A stretch of DNA of 64,000 nucleotides from Alitta virens (lineage: Eukaryota > Annelida > Polychaeta > Phyllodocida > Nereididae). Position 1 is the first letter of the stretch. Every line of letters begins with the position of its first letter. The position numbers and the translations under genes are program-made. The notes beneath the pieces are model-generated. The model did not search any database, was not told the DNA's origin, and saw only the letters and a program-made list of their open reading frames with translations. The DNA is taken from the NCBI GenBank assembly GCA_932294295.1, contig OW028574.1:29582145-29646144 (forward strand). The letters run 5' to 3'. This document shows positions 36,401 to 51,400 of the stretch, in pieces.

Positions 36401-39400
36401 AAGTTTTGGGAGTCGTAGTTGTGTCTGTGGGTGAAGTGGGAGTTGGGCTTGTAGTGGACGTTGGAGTTGTAGTAGTGCTTGTAGTAGTTGAAGCAGGAGT
36501 GGTAGTTGTCAGCTCTGAAGTAGTGAAAAAATAACAATAATAGATCTACATGCTTCCAATGAGGATTTCATTCACTGCAGCTTCTTTAGGGAACACACTA
36601 ACCAGGCGCAGGTCACCCATCATATTCAAGGTTAGTGTAAAGCGCTAACTCACTGCACAGATTACAAAAGATTGATGACAGGGCTATAAAATATGCACAG
36701 TTATAAACAACGATCAATACCCTCTGTGCATCCTCTGATAATTGCATCCACGTCATCACAAAGTTCGCCGGAATCACATTCAAAAACCAGCTTAATTCTG
36801 TTAATTTTCCCTATTCCTACTGGTATTGCAATGTCTCGCACTTCAGGTTTGTTGAACTGCATTTGACCCTGCAATGGTAATTGTATAATGTATGAGTCAA
36901 TTCACTAGGAGAGTAATGTTTCCATGCACCAATTGTTGTAGTTAAGACACTTACTGTACTGTATTGTCCCGCATCACCAAAGTAAACTACTTTGACCAGA
37001 AGTGTTCCATCTTTTGAGCAGATTTCATTGACTTTCAGTGTGAATTTAGTTATTTCAGCAGGTCTTGTGCTTATGAGCACAACAGTACCATCATTCGGGA
37101 TACGTATACGTGAGAAACCCTCGGGATCTGGTGAGTCCATACTTCCACCTTTGGGAGAGAATACACTCTCCTCACCATTTAGCATGGGGTCATAACACTC
37201 TGAAAATAGGCATTTCAAATTAGTTTCAAAGGCCATATTCCCTTTGACATTGTCAAAACACTTTTGTTTAATCAATGATTGAAACCTAGACCAGCTGTTG
37301 TGACCTACCTGGGGTTGTTGTAGTTGGCGTAGTTGTAGTTGTGCTTGAAGTTGTTGAGGCTGAAAATATGAGTACATTTTTCATGTCCATCACCCTTACT
37401 TAATCACAATTTACAAATAAATGAGGCATTTTGACAAGAATACATTTTGTGCCCTTTCTAAAAGTACATTTTAAACTGAATTTTCGTTTTCCTGTTTGTG
37501 TTGTTGAAAATATATAATGACTCCAAGAGGTTTTTGATTTACCTAGCCTGTCAATGTATACATCTGCAAAAACATTTGCTGACACAACTCCACAATCCAT
37601 ATACAGGGTTATTTAATTCAAAGCTGTATTTTGCAATATTCTAAAACTGTGTATGAATATGATTGAAAATATTATTTTTTGGGCTATTGGTTGGTGTAGG
37701 GATTGTGTTGGGTACCAAGGGAGTTGTAGTTGGGCTTGTAGTGGAAGTTGTAGATGTAATGTTAGTTGGAGTTGTAGTTGGGCTTCTAGAGGGTGTTGTC
37801 GTAGTCTATGCTATAGTAATAAGGTATGAATAATGGCTTTATATACCACCAAGAATAATTTCATGCACTGAAGCTTCATTTAAGCACTAACTGACCCAAC
37901 CTCTCTTTTACTCTCCAGAACTACACATTCCTTTTCATTTTATGTAAAATAATAGCCAAGGGAGTTTGCATTCCACCTATCACGTATATATCTAGGAGTG
38001 AAATGCCTGCCCACAATCCATACACAGACTTATTTCATGCAAAGATTTGCTCTGCAAAATTGCAACTATATTTATAGAATATGAGCACAAGTCTTACTTG
38101 TGCTGGTGGTTGATGTTGGGCTTGTAGTAGTTGTGGGAGTTGTATTTGTGTTTGTTGGTGAAGTGGGAGTTGGGCTTGTAGCGGACGTTGGAGTTGTAGT
38201 AGTGCTTGTAGTAGTTGAAGCCGGAGTGGTAGTTGTCAGCTCTGAAGTAGTGAAAAAATAACAAAAATACATCTACTTGCTACCAATGAGGATTTCATTC
38301 ACTGCAGCTTCTTTAGGAACTCACTAACCAGGTGCAGGTCACCCATCATATTCAAGGTTAGTGTGAAGCGCTAAACTCACTGCACAGATTACAAAAGATT
38401 GATGACAGGGCTATAAAATATGCACAGTTATAAACAACGATCAATACCCTCTGTGCATCCTCTGATAATTGCATCCACGTCATCACAAAGTTCGCCGGAA
38501 TCACATTCAAATACCAGCTTAATTCTGTTAATTTTCCCTATTCCTACTGGTATTGCAATGTCTCGCACTTCAGGTTTGTTGAACTGCATTTGACCCTGAA
38601 ATGGTAATTGTATAATGTATGAGTCAATTCACTATGAGAGTAATGTTTCCATGCACCAATTGTTGTAGTTAAGACACTTACTGTACTGTATCTTCCCGCA
38701 TCACCAAAGTAAACTACTTTGACCAGAAGTGTTCCATCTTTTGAGCAGATTTCATTGACTTTCAGTGTGAATTTAGTTATTTCAGCAGGTCTTGTGCTTC
38801 TGAACACAACAGTACCATCATTCGGGATACGTATACGTGAGAAACCCTCGGGATCTGGTGAGTCCATACTTCCACCTTTGGGAGAGAATACACTCTCCTC
38901 ACCATTTAGCATGGGGTCATAACACTCTGAAAATAGGCATTTCAAATTAGTTTCAAAGGCCATATTCCCTTTGACATTGTCAAAACACTTTTGTTTAATC
39001 AATGATTGAAACCTAGACTAGCTGTTGTGACCTACCTGGGGTTGTTGTAGTTGGCGTAGTTGTAGTTGTGCTTGAAGTTGTTGAGACTGAAAATATGAGT
39101 AAATTCTTCATGTCCATCACCCTTACTTAATCACAATTTACAAATAAATGAGGCATTGTGAGAAGAATACATTTTGTGCCCTTTCTAAAAGTACATTTTA
39201 AACTGAATTTTCGTTTTCCTGTTTGTGTTGTTGAAGATATATAATGACTCCAAGAGGTTTTTGATTTACCTAGCCTGTCAATGTATACATCTGCAAAAAC
39301 ATTTGCTGACACAACTGCACAATCCATATACAGGGTTATTTAATTCAAAGCTGTATTTTGCAATATTCTAAAACTGTGTATGAATATGATTGAAAATATT

Positions 39401-42400
39401 ATTTTTTGGGCTATTGGTTGGTGTAGGGATTGTGTTGGGTGCCAAGGGAGTTGTAGTTGGGCTTGTAGTGGAAGTAATGTTAGTTGGAGTTGTAGTTGGG
39501 CTTCTAGAGGGAGTTGTTGTAGTCTCTGCTATAGTAATAAGGTATGAATAATGGCTTTATGTACCACTAAGAATAATTTCATGCACTGAAGCTTCATTTA
39601 AGCACTAACTGACCCCTCCAGCTTTTTACTCTCCAGAACTACACATTTTATGTAAAATAATAGCCAAGGGAGTTTGCATTACACCTCTCGTGTATGTATC
39701 TAGGAGTGAAAAGCCACAGCCACAATCCACACACAGACTTAATTCATGCAAAGATTTGCTCTGCAAAATTGCAACTATATTTTTAGAATATGAGCACAAG
39801 TCTTACTTGTGCTGGTAGTTAATTTTGGGCTTCTAGTAATTGTTGGTGTCGTACTTGTGTCTGTGGGTGAAGTGGGAGTTGGGCTTGTATTGGACATTGG
39901 AGTTGTAGTAGTGCTTGTAGTAGTTGAAGCCGGAGGGGTAGTTGTCAGCTCTGAAGTAGTGAAAAAATAACAAAAATAGATCTACATGCTTCTAATGAGG
40001 ATTTCATTCACTGCAGCTTCTTTAGGGAACTCACTAACCAGGCGCAGGTCACCCATCATATTCAAGGTTAGTGTGAAGCGCTAAACTCACTGCACAGATT
40101 ACAAAAGATTGATGACAGGGCTATAAAATATGCACAGTTATAAACAACGATCAAGCATTCTCTGATAATTGCATCCACGTCATCACAAAGTTAGGCAATA
40201 TAGGCATTTCAAATTAGTTTCATAGGCCGTATTCCTACTGGTATTGTCAAAACACTTTTGTTTAATCAATGATTGAAACCCAGACTAGCTGCTGTGGCCT
40301 ACCTGGGGTTGTTGTAGTTGGCGTAGTTGTAGTTGTGCTTGAAGTTGTTGAGGCTGCAAATATGAGTAAATTCTTCATGTCCATCACTCTACTTAATCAC
40401 AATTTACAAATAAATGAGGCATTTTGACAAGAATACATTTTGTGCCCTTTCTAAAAATACATTTTAAACTGAATGTTTGTTTTCCTGTTTGTGTTGTTGA
40501 AGATATAAAAATGACTCCAGGAGGTTTTTGATTTACCTAGCCTGTCAATGTATACATCTGCAAAAACATTTGCTGACACAACTCCACAATCCATATACAG
40601 GGTTATTTAATTCAAAGCTGTATTTTGCAATATTCTAAAACTGTATATGAATATGATTGAAAATATTATAATTTTTTGGGTTATTGGTTGGTGTAGGGAT
40701 TGTGTTAGGTGCCAAGGGAGTTGTAGTTGGGCTTGTAGTGGAAGTTGTAGATGTAGTGTTAGTTGGAGTTGTAGTTGGGCTTCTAGAGGGAGTTGTCGTA
40801 GTCTCTGCTATAGTAATAAGGTATGAATAATGGCTTTATATACCACCAAGAATAATTTCATGCACTGAAGCTTCATTTAAGCACTAACTGACCCAACCAC
40901 TTTTTTACTCTCCAGAACTACACATTCCTTTTCATTTTATGTAAAACAATAGCCAAGGGAGTTTGCATTCCACCTATCACGTATATATATAGGAGTGAAA
41001 TGCCTGCCCACAATCCATACACGGACTTATTTCATGCAAAGATTTGCTCTGCAAAATTGCAACTATATTTTTTGAATATGAGCACAAGTCTTACTTGTGC
41101 TGGTGGTTGATGTTGGGCTTGTAGAAGTTGTGGGAGTCGTAGTTGTGTTTGTGGGTGAAGTGGGAGTTGGGCTTGTATTGGACGTTGGAGTTGTAGTAGT
41201 GCTTGTAGTAGTTGAAGCTGGAGTGGTAGTTGTCAGCTCTGAAGTAGTGAAAAAATAACAAAAATAGATCTAAATGCTTCCAATGAGGATTTCATTCACT
41301 GCAGCTTCTTTAGGGAACTCACTAACCAGGCGCAGGTCACCCATCATATTCAAGGTTAGTGTGAAGCGCTTAACTCACTGCACAGATTACAAAAGATTGA
41401 TGACAGGGCTATAAAATATGCACAGTTATAAACAACGATCAATACCCTCTGTGCATCCTCTGATAATTGCATCCACGTCATCACAAAGTTTGCCGGAATC
41501 ACATTCAAAAACCAGCTTAATTCTGTTAATTTTCCCTATTCCTACTGGTATTGCAATGTCTCGCACTTCAGGTTTGTTGAACTGCATTTGACCCTGCAAT
41601 GGTAATTGTATAATGTATGAGTCAATTCACTATGAGAGTAATGTTTCCATGCACCAATTGTTGTAGTTAAGACACTTACTGTACTGTATCTTCCCGCATC
41701 ACCAAAGTAAACTACTTTGACCAGAAGTGTTCCATCTTTTGAGCAGATTTCATTGACTTTCAGTGTGAATTTAGTTATTTCAGCAGGTCTTGTGCTTCTG
41801 AACACAACAGTACCATCATTCGGGATATGTATACGTGAGAAACCCTCGGGATCTGGTGAGTCCATACTTCCACCTTTGGGAGAGAATACACTCTCCTCAC
41901 CATTTAGCATGGGGTCATAACACTCTGAAAATAGGCATTTCAAATTAGTTTCAAAGGCCATATTCCCTTTGACATTGTCAAAACACTTTTGTTTAATCAA
42001 TGATTGAAACCTAGACCAGCTGTTGTGACCTACCTGGGGTTGTTGTAGTTGGCGTAGTTGTAGTTGTGCTTGAAGTTGTTGAGGCTGAAAATATGAGTAC
42101 ATTTTTCATGTCCATCACCCTTACTTAATCACAATTTACAAATAAATGAGGCATTTTGACAAGAATACATTTTGTGCCCTTTCTAAAAGTAAATTTTAAA
42201 CTGAATTTTCGTTTTCCTGTTTGTGTTGTTGAAAATATATAATGACTCCAAGAGGTTTTTGATTTACCTAGCCTGTCAATGTATACATCTGCAAAAACAT
42301 TTGCTGACACAACTCCACAATCCATATACAGGGTTATTTAATTCAAAGCTGTATTTTGCAATATTCTAAAACTGTGTATGAATATGATTGAAAATATTAT

Positions 42401-45400
42401 TTTTTGGGCTATTGGTTGGTGTAGGGATTGTGTTGGGTGCCAAGGGAGTTGTAGTTGGGCTTGTAGTGGAAGTTGTAGATGTAATGTTAGTTGGAGTTGT
42501 AGTTGGGCTTCTAGAGGGAGTTGTCGTAGTCTATGCTATAGTAATAAGGTATGAATAATGGCTTTATATACCACCAAGAATAATTTCATGCACTGAAGCT
42601 TCATTTAAGCACTAACTGACCCAACCTCTCTTTTACTCTCCAGAACTACACATTCCTTTTCATTTTATGTAAAATAATAGCCAAGGGAGTTTGCATTCCA
42701 CCTATCACGTATATATCTAGGAGTGAAATGCCTGCCCACAATCCATACACAGACTTATTTCATGCAAAGATTTGCTCTGCAAAATTGCAACTATATTTAT
42801 AGAATATGAGCACAAGTCTTACTTGTGCTGGTGGTTGATGTTGGGCTTGTAGTAGTTGTGGGAGTTGTATTTGTGTTTGTTGGTGAAGTGGGAGTTGGGC
42901 TTGTAGCGGACGTTGGAGTTGTAGTAGTGCTTGTAGTAGTTGAAGCCGGAGTGGTAGTTGTCAGCTCTGAAGTAGTGAAAAAATAACAAAAATACATCTA
43001 CTTGCTACCAATGAGGATTTCATTCACTGCAGCTTCTTTAGGAACTCACTAACCAGGTGCAGGTCACCCATCATATTCAAGGTTAGTGTGAAGCGCTAAA
43101 CTCACTGCACAGATTACAAAAGATTGATGACAGGGCTATAAAATATGCACAGTTATAAACAACGATCAATACCCTCTGTGCATCCTCTGATAATTGCATC
43201 CACGTCATCACAAAGTTCGCCGGAATCACATTCAAATACCAGCTTAATTCTGTTAATTTTCCCTATTCCTACTGGTATTGCAATGTCTCGCACTTCAGGT
43301 TTGTTGAACTGCATTTGACCCTGAAATGGTAATTGTATAATGTATGAGTCAATTCACTATGAGAGTAATGTTTCCATGCACCAATTGTTGTAGTTAAGAC
43401 ACTTACTGTACTGTATCTTCCCGCATCACCAAAGTAAACTACTTTGACCAGAAGTGTTCCATCTTTTGAGCAGATTTCATTGACTTTCAGTGTGAATTTA
43501 GTTATTTCAGCAGGTCTTGTGCTTCTGAACACAACAGTACCATCATTCGGGATACGTATACGTGAGAAACCCTCGGGATCTGGTGAGTCCATACTTCCAC
43601 CTTTGGGAGAGAATACACTCTCCTCACCATTTAGCATGGGGTCATAACACTCTGAAAATAGGCATTTCAAATTAGTTTCAAAGGCCATATTCCCTTTGAC
43701 ATTGTCAAAACACTTTTGTTTAATCAATGATTGAAACCTAGACTAGCTGTTGTGACCTACCTGGGGTTGTTGTAGTTGGCGTAGTTGTAGTTGTGCTTGA
43801 AGTTGTTGAGACTGAAAATATGAGTAAATTCTTCATGTCCATCACCCTTACTTAATCACAATTTACAAATAAATGAGGCATTGTGAGAAGAATACATTTT
43901 GTGCCCTTTCTAAAAGTACATTTTAAACTGAATTTTCGTTTTCCTGTTTGTGTTGTTGAAGATATATAATGACTCCAAGAGGTTTTTGATTTACCTAGCC
44001 TGTCAATGTATACATCTGCAAAAACATTTGCTGACACAACTGCACAATCCATATACAGGGTTATTTAATTCAAAGCTGTATTTTGCAATATTCTAAAACT
44101 GTGTATGAATATGATTGAAAATATTATTTTTTGGGCTATTGGTTGGTGTAGGGATTGTGTTGGGTGCCAAGGGAGTTGTAGTTGGGCTTGTAGTGGAAGT
44201 AATGTTAGTTGGAGTTGTAGTTGGGCTTCTAGAGGGAGTTGTTGTAGTCTCTGCTATAGTAATAAGGTATGAATAATGGCTTTATGTACCACTAAGAATA
44301 ATTTCATGCACTGAAGCTTCATTTAAGCACTAACTGACCCCTCCAGCTTTTTACTCTCCAGAACTACACATTTTATGTAAAATAATAGCCAAGGGAGTTT
44401 GCATTCCACCTCTCGTGTATGTATCTAGGAGTGAAAAGCCACAGCCACAATCCACACACAGACTTAATTCATGCAAAGATTTGCTCTGCAAAATTGCAAC
44501 TATATTTTTAGAATATGAGCACAAGTCTTACTTGTGCTGGTAGTTAATTTTGGGCTTCTAGTAATTGTTGGTGTCGTACTTGTGTCTGTGGGTGAAGTGG
44601 GAGTTGGGCTTGTATTGGACATTGGAGTTGTAGTAGTGCTTGTAGTAGTTGAAGCCGGAGGGGTAGTTGTCAGCTCTGAAGTAGTGAAAAAATAACAAAA
44701 ATAGATCTACATGCTTCTAATGAGGATTTCATTCACTGCAGCTTCTTTAGGGAACTCACTAACCAGGCGCAGGTCACCCATCATATTCAAGGTTAGTGTG
44801 AAGCGCTAAACTCACTGCACAGATTACAAAAGATTGATGACAGGGCTATAAAATATGCACAGTTATAAACAACGATCAAGCATTCTCTGATAATTGCATC
44901 CACGTCATCACAAAGTTAGGCAATATAGGCATTTCAAATTAGTTTCATAGGCCGTATTCCTACTGGTATTGTCAAAACACTTTTGTTTAATCAATGATTG
45001 AAACCCAGACTAGCTGCTGTGGCCTACCTGGGGTTGTTGTAGTTGGCGTAGTTGTAGTTGTGCTTGAAGTTGTTGAGGCTGCAAATATGAGTAAATTCTT
45101 CATGTCCATCACTCTACTTAATCACAATTTACAAATAAATGAGGCATTTTGACAAGAATACATTTTGTGCCCTTTCTAAAAATACATTTTAAACTGAATG
45201 TTTGTTTTCCTGTTTGTGTTGTTGAAGATATAAAAATGACTCCAGGAGGTTTTTGATTTACCTAGCCTGTCAATGTATACATCTGCAAAAACATTTGCTG
45301 ACACAACTCCACAATCCATATACAGGGTTATTTAATTCAAAGCTGTATTTTGCAATATTCTAAAACTGTATATGAATATGATTGAAAATATTATAATTTT

Positions 45401-48400
45401 TTGGGTTATTGGTTGGTGTAGGGATTGTGTTAGGTGCCAAGGGAGTTGTAGTTGGGCTTGTAGTGGAAGTTGTAGATGTAGTGTTAGTTGGAGTTGTAGT
45501 TGGGCTTCTAGAGGGAGTTGTCGTAGTCTCTGCTATAGTAATAAGGTATGAATAATGGCTTTATATACCACCAAGAATAATTTCATGCACTGAAGCTTCA
45601 TTTAAGCACTAACTGACCCAACCACTTTTTTACTCTCCAGAACTACACATTCCTTTTCATTTTATGTAAAACAATAGCCAAGGGAGTTTGCATTCCACCT
45701 ATCACGTATATATATAGGAGTGAAATGCCTGCCCACAATCCATACACGGACTTATTTCATGCAAAGATTTGCTCTGCAAAATTGCAACTATATTTTTTGA
45801 ATATGAGCACAAGTCTTACTTGTGCTGGTGGTTGATGTTGGGCTTGTAGAAGTTGTGGGAGTCGTAGTTGTGTTTGTGGGTGAAGTGGGAGTTGGGCTTG
45901 TATTGGACGTTGGAGTTGTAGTAGTGCTTGTAGTAGTTGAAGCTGGAGTGGTAGTTGTCAGCTCTGAAGTAGTGAAAAAATAACAAAAATAGATCTAAAT
46001 GCTTCCAATGAGGATTTCATTCACTGCAGCTTCTTTAGGGAACTCACTAACCAGGCGCAGGTCACCCATCATATTCAAGGTTAGTGTGAAGCGCTTAACT
46101 CACTGCACAGATTACAAAAGATTGATGACAGGGCTATAAAATATGCACAGTTATAAACAACGATCAATACCCTCTGTGCATCCTCTGATAATTGCATCCA
46201 CGTCATCACAAAGTTTGCCGGAATCACATTCAAAAACCAGCTTAATTCTGTTAATTTTCCCTATTCCTACTGGTATTGCAATGTCTCGCACTTCAGGTTT
46301 GTTGAACTGCATTTGACCCTGCAATGGTAATTGTATAATGTATGAGTCAATTCACTATGAGAGTAATGTTTCCATGCACCAATTGTTGTAGTTAAGACAC
46401 TTACTGTACTGTATCTTCCCGCATCACCAAAGTAAACTACTTTGACCAGAAGTGTTCCATCTTTTGAGCAGATTTCATTGACTTTCAGTGTGAATTTAGT
46501 TATTTCAGCAGGTCTTGTGCTTCTGAACACAACAGTACCATCATTCGGGATATGTATACGTGAGAAACCCTCGGGATCTGGTGAGTCCATACTTCCACCT
46601 TTGGGAGAGAATACGCTGTCCTCACCATTCAGCATGGGGTCATAACACTCTGAAAATAGGCATTTCAAATTAGTTTCAAAGGCCATATTCCCTTGGACAT
46701 TGTCAAAAAACTTTTGTTTAATCAATGATTGAAACCCAGACTAGCTGCTGTGGCCTACCTGGGGTTGTTGTAGTTGGCGTAGTTGTAGTTGTGCTTGAAG
46801 TTGTTGAGGCTGAAAATATGAGTAAATTCTTCATGTCCATCACCCTTACTTAATCACAATTTACAAATAAATGAGGCATTTTGACAAGAATACATTTTGT
46901 GCCCTTTCTAAAAGTACATTTTAAACTGAATTTTCGTTTTCCTGTTTGTGTTGTTGAAGATATATAATGACTCCAAGAGGTTTTTGATTTACCTAGCCTG
47001 TCAATGTATACATCTGCAAAAACATTTTCTGACACAACTCCACAATCCATATACAGGGTTATTTAATTAAAGCTGTATTTTGCAATATTCTAAAACTGTG
47101 TATGAATATGATTGAAAATATTATTTTTTGGGCTATTGGTTGGTGTAGGGATTGTGTTGGGTGCCAAGGGAGTTGTAGTTGGGCTTGTAGTGGAAGTTGT
47201 AGATGTAATGTTAGTTGGAGTTGTAGTTGGGCTTCTAGAGGGAGTTGTCGTAGTCTATGCTATAGTAATAAGGTATGAATAATGGCTTTATATACCACCA
47301 AGAATAATTTCATGCACTGAAGCTTCATTTAAGCACTAACTGACCCAACCTCTCTTTTACTCTCCAGAACTACACATTCCTTTTCATTTTATGTAAAATA
47401 ATAGCCAAGGGAGTTTGCATTCCACCTATCACGTATATATCTAGGAGTGAAATGCCTGCCCACAATCCATACACAGACTTATTTCATGCAAAGATTTGCT
47501 CTGCAAAATTGCAACTATATTTATAGAATATGAGCACAAGTCTTACTTGTGCTGGTGGTTGATGTTGGGCTTGTAGTAGTTGTGGGAGTTGTATTTGTGT
47601 TTGTTGGTGAAGTGGGAGTTGGGCTTGTAGCGGACGTTGGAGTTGTAGTAGTGCTTGTAGTAGTTGAAGCCGGAGTGGTAGTTGTCAGCTCTGAAGTAGT
47701 GAAAAAATAACAAAAATACATCTACTTGCTACCAATGAGGATTTCATTCACTGCAGCTTCTTTAGGAACTCACTAACCAGGTGCAGGTCACCCATCATAT
47801 TCAAGGTTAGTGTGAAGCGCTAAACTCACTGCACAGATTACAAAAGATTGATGACAGGGCTATAAAATATGCACAGTTATAAACAACGATCAATACCCTC
47901 TGTGCATCCTCTGATAATTGCATCCACGTCATCACAAAGTTCGCCGGAATCACATTCAAATACCAGCTTAATTCTGTTAATTTTCCCTATTCCTACTGGT
48001 ATTGCAATGTCTCGCACTTCAGGTTTGTTGAACTGCATTTGACCCTGAAATGGTAATTGTATAATGTATGAGTCAATTCACTATGAGAGTAATGTTTCCA
48101 TGCACCAATTGTTGTAGTTAAGACACTTACTGTACTGTATCTTCCCGCATCACCAAAGTAAACTACTTTGACCAGAAGTGTTCCATCTTTTGAGCAGATT
48201 TCATTGACTTTCAGTGTGAATTTAGTTATTTCAGCAGGTCTTGTGCTTCTGAACACAACAGTACCATCATTCGGGATACGTATACGTGAGAAACCCTCGG
48301 GATCTGGTGAGTCCATACTTCCACCTTTGGGAGAGAATACACTCTCCTCACCATTTAGCATGGGGTCATAACACTCTGAAAATAGGCATTTCAAATTAGT

Positions 48401-51400
48401 TTCAAAGGCCATATTCCCTTTGACATTGTCAAAACACTTTTGTTTAATCAATGATTGAAACCTAGACTAGCTGTTGTGACCTACCTGGGGTTGTTGTAGT
48501 TGGCGTAGTTGTAGTTGTGCTTGAAGTTGTTGAGACTGAAAATATGAGTAAATTCTTCATGTCCATCACCCTTACTTAATCACAATTTACAAATAAATGA
48601 GGCATTGTGAGAAGAATACATTTTGTGCCCTTTCTAAAAGTACATTTTAAACTGAATTTTCGTTTTCCTGTTTGTGTTGTTGAAGATATATAATGACTCC
48701 AAGAGGTTTTTGATTTACCTAGCCTGTCAATGTATACATCTGCAAAAACATTTGCTGACACAACTGCACAATCCATATACAGGGTTATTTAATTCAAAGC
48801 TGTATTTTGCAATATTCTAAAACTGTGTATGAATATGATTGAAAATATTATTTTTTGGGCTATTGGTTGGTGTAGGGATTGTGTTGGGTGCCAAGGGAGT
48901 TGTAGTTGGGCTTGTAGTGGAAGTAATGTTAGTTGGAGTTGTAGTTGGGCTTCTAGAGGGAGTTGTTGTAGTCTCTGCTATAGTAATAAGGTATGAATAA
49001 TGGCTTTATGTACCACTAAGAATAATTTCATGCACTGAAGCTTCATTTAAGCACTAACTGACCCCTCCAGCTTTTTACTCTCCAGAACTACACATTTTAT
49101 GTAAAATAATAGCCAAGGGAGTTTGCATTCCACCTCTCGTGTATGTATCTAGGAGTGAAAAGCCACAGCCACAATCCACACACAGACTTAATTCATGCAA
49201 AGATTTGCTCTGCAAAATTGCAACTATATTTTTAGAATATGAGCACAAGTCTTACTTGTGCTGGTAGTTAATTTTGGGCTTCTAGTAATTGTTGGTGTCG
49301 TACTTGTGTCTGTGGGTGAAGTGGGAGTTGGGCTTGTATTGGACATTGGAGTTGTAGTAGTGCTTGTAGTAGTTGAAGCCGGAGGGGTAGTTGTCAGCTC
49401 TGAAGTAGTGAAAAAATAACAAAAATAGATCTACATGCTTCTAATGAGGATTTCATTCACTGCAGCTTCTTTAGGGAACTCACTAACCAGGCGCAGGTCA
49501 CCCATCATATTCAAGGTTAGTGTGAAGCGCTAAACTCACTGCACAGATTACAAAAGATTGATGACAGGGCTATAAAATATGCACAGTTATAAACAACGAT
49601 CAAGCATTCTCTGATAATTGCATCCACGTCATCACAAAGTTAGGCAATATAGGCATTTCAAATTAGTTTCATAGGCCGTATTCCTACTGGTATTGTCAAA
49701 ACACTTTTGTTTAATCAATGATTGAAACCCAGACTAGCTGCTGTGGCCTACCTGGGGTTGTTGTAGTTGGCGTAGTTGTAGTTGTGCTTGAAGTTGTTGA
49801 GGCTGCAAATATGAGTAAATTCTTCATGTCCATCACTCTACTTAATCACAATTTACAAATAAATGAGGCATTTTGACAAGAATACATTTTGTGCCCTTTC
49901 TAAAAATACATTTTAAACTGAATGTTTGTTTTCCTGTTTGTGTTGTTGAAGATATAAAAATGACTCCAGGAGGTTTTTGATTTACCTAGCCTGTCAATGT
50001 ATACATCTGCAAAAACATTTGCTGACACAACTCCACAATCCATATACAGGGTTATTTAATTCAAAGCTGTATTTTGCAATATTCTAAAACTGTATATGAA
50101 TATGATTGAAAATATTATAATTTTTTGGGTTATTGGTTGGTGTAGGGATTGTGTTAGGTGCCAAGGGAGTTGTAGTTGGGCTTGTAGTGGAAGTTGTAGA
50201 TGTAGTGTTAGTTGGAGTTGTAGTTGGGCTTCTAGAGGGAGTTGTCGTAGTCTCTGCTATAGTAATAAGGTATGAATAATGGCTTTATATACCACCAAGA
50301 ATAATTTCATGCACTGAAGCTTCATTTAAGCACTAACTGACCCAACCACTTTTTTACTCTCCAGAACTACACATTCCTTTTCATTTTATGTAAAACAATA
50401 GCCAAGGGAGTTTGCATTCCACCTATCACGTATATATATAGGAGTGAAATGCCTGCCCACAATCCATACACGGACTTATTTCATGCAAAGATTTGCTCTG
50501 CAAAATTGCAACTATATTTTTTGAATATCAGCACAAGTCTTACTTGTGCTGGTGGTTGATGTTGGGCTTGTAGAAGTTGTGGGAGTCGTAGTTGTGTTTG
50601 TGGGTGAAGTGGGAGTTGGGCTTGTATTGGACGTTGGAGTTGTAGTAGTGCTTGTAGTAGTTGAAGCTGGAGTGGTAGTTGTCAGCTCTGAAGTAGTGAA
50701 AAAATAACAAAAATAGATCTAAATGCTTCCAATGAGGATTTCATTCACTGCAGCTTCTTTAGGGAACTCACTAACCAGGCGCAGGTCACCCATCATATTC
50801 AAGGTTAGTGTGAAGCGCTTAACTCACTGCACAGATTACAAAAGATTGATGACAGGGCTATAAAATATGCACAGTTATAAACAACGATCAATACCCTCTG
50901 TGCATCCTCTGATAATTGCATCCACGTCATCACAAAGTTTGCCGGAATCACATTCAAAAACCAGCTTAATTCTGTTAATTTTCCCTATTCCTACTGGTAT
51001 TGCAATGTCTCGCACTTCAGGTTTGTTGAACTGCATTTGACCCTGCAATGGTAATTGTATAATGTATGAGTCAATTCACTATGAGAGTAATGTTTCCATG
51101 CACCAATTGTTGTAGTTAAGACACTTACTGTACTGTATCTTCCCGCATCACCAAAGTAAACTACTTTGACCAGAAGTGTTCCATCTTTTGAGCAGATTTC
51201 ATTGACTTTCAGTGTGAATTTAGTTATTTCAGCAGGTCTTGTGCTTCTGAACACAACAGTACCATCATTCGGGATATGTATACGTGAGAAACCCTCGGGA
51301 TCTGGTGAGTCCATACTTCCACCTTTGGGAGAGAATACGCTGTCCTCACCATTCAGCATGGGGTCATAACACTCTGAAAATAGGCATTTCAAATTAGTTT

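Larger units (their letters stand above)
37261..41985 (-). repeat. Higher-order repeat copy a (4725 bp)
   Basis: Three cassettes (long, short, long) that recur as a block at 41986 and 46711. Against copy b I see only scattered single-base changes, for example GGTACC/GGTGCC at about 37712, GGGTG/GGGAG at about 37792 and ATTACA/ATTCCA at about 39680. Confidence 0.9.
41986..46710 (-). repeat. Higher-order repeat copy b (4725 bp)
   Basis: Same long-short-long order as copy a. It matches copy a almost base for base, except near its high-coordinate end, where the CYDP domain is of the GEDS type. Confidence 0.9.

Noticed and set aside
36992..37195. 67-residue + strand frame repeated in every long unit
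   Set aside because: Antisense to the first CYDP exon, whose splice sites and cysteines are on the minus strand.
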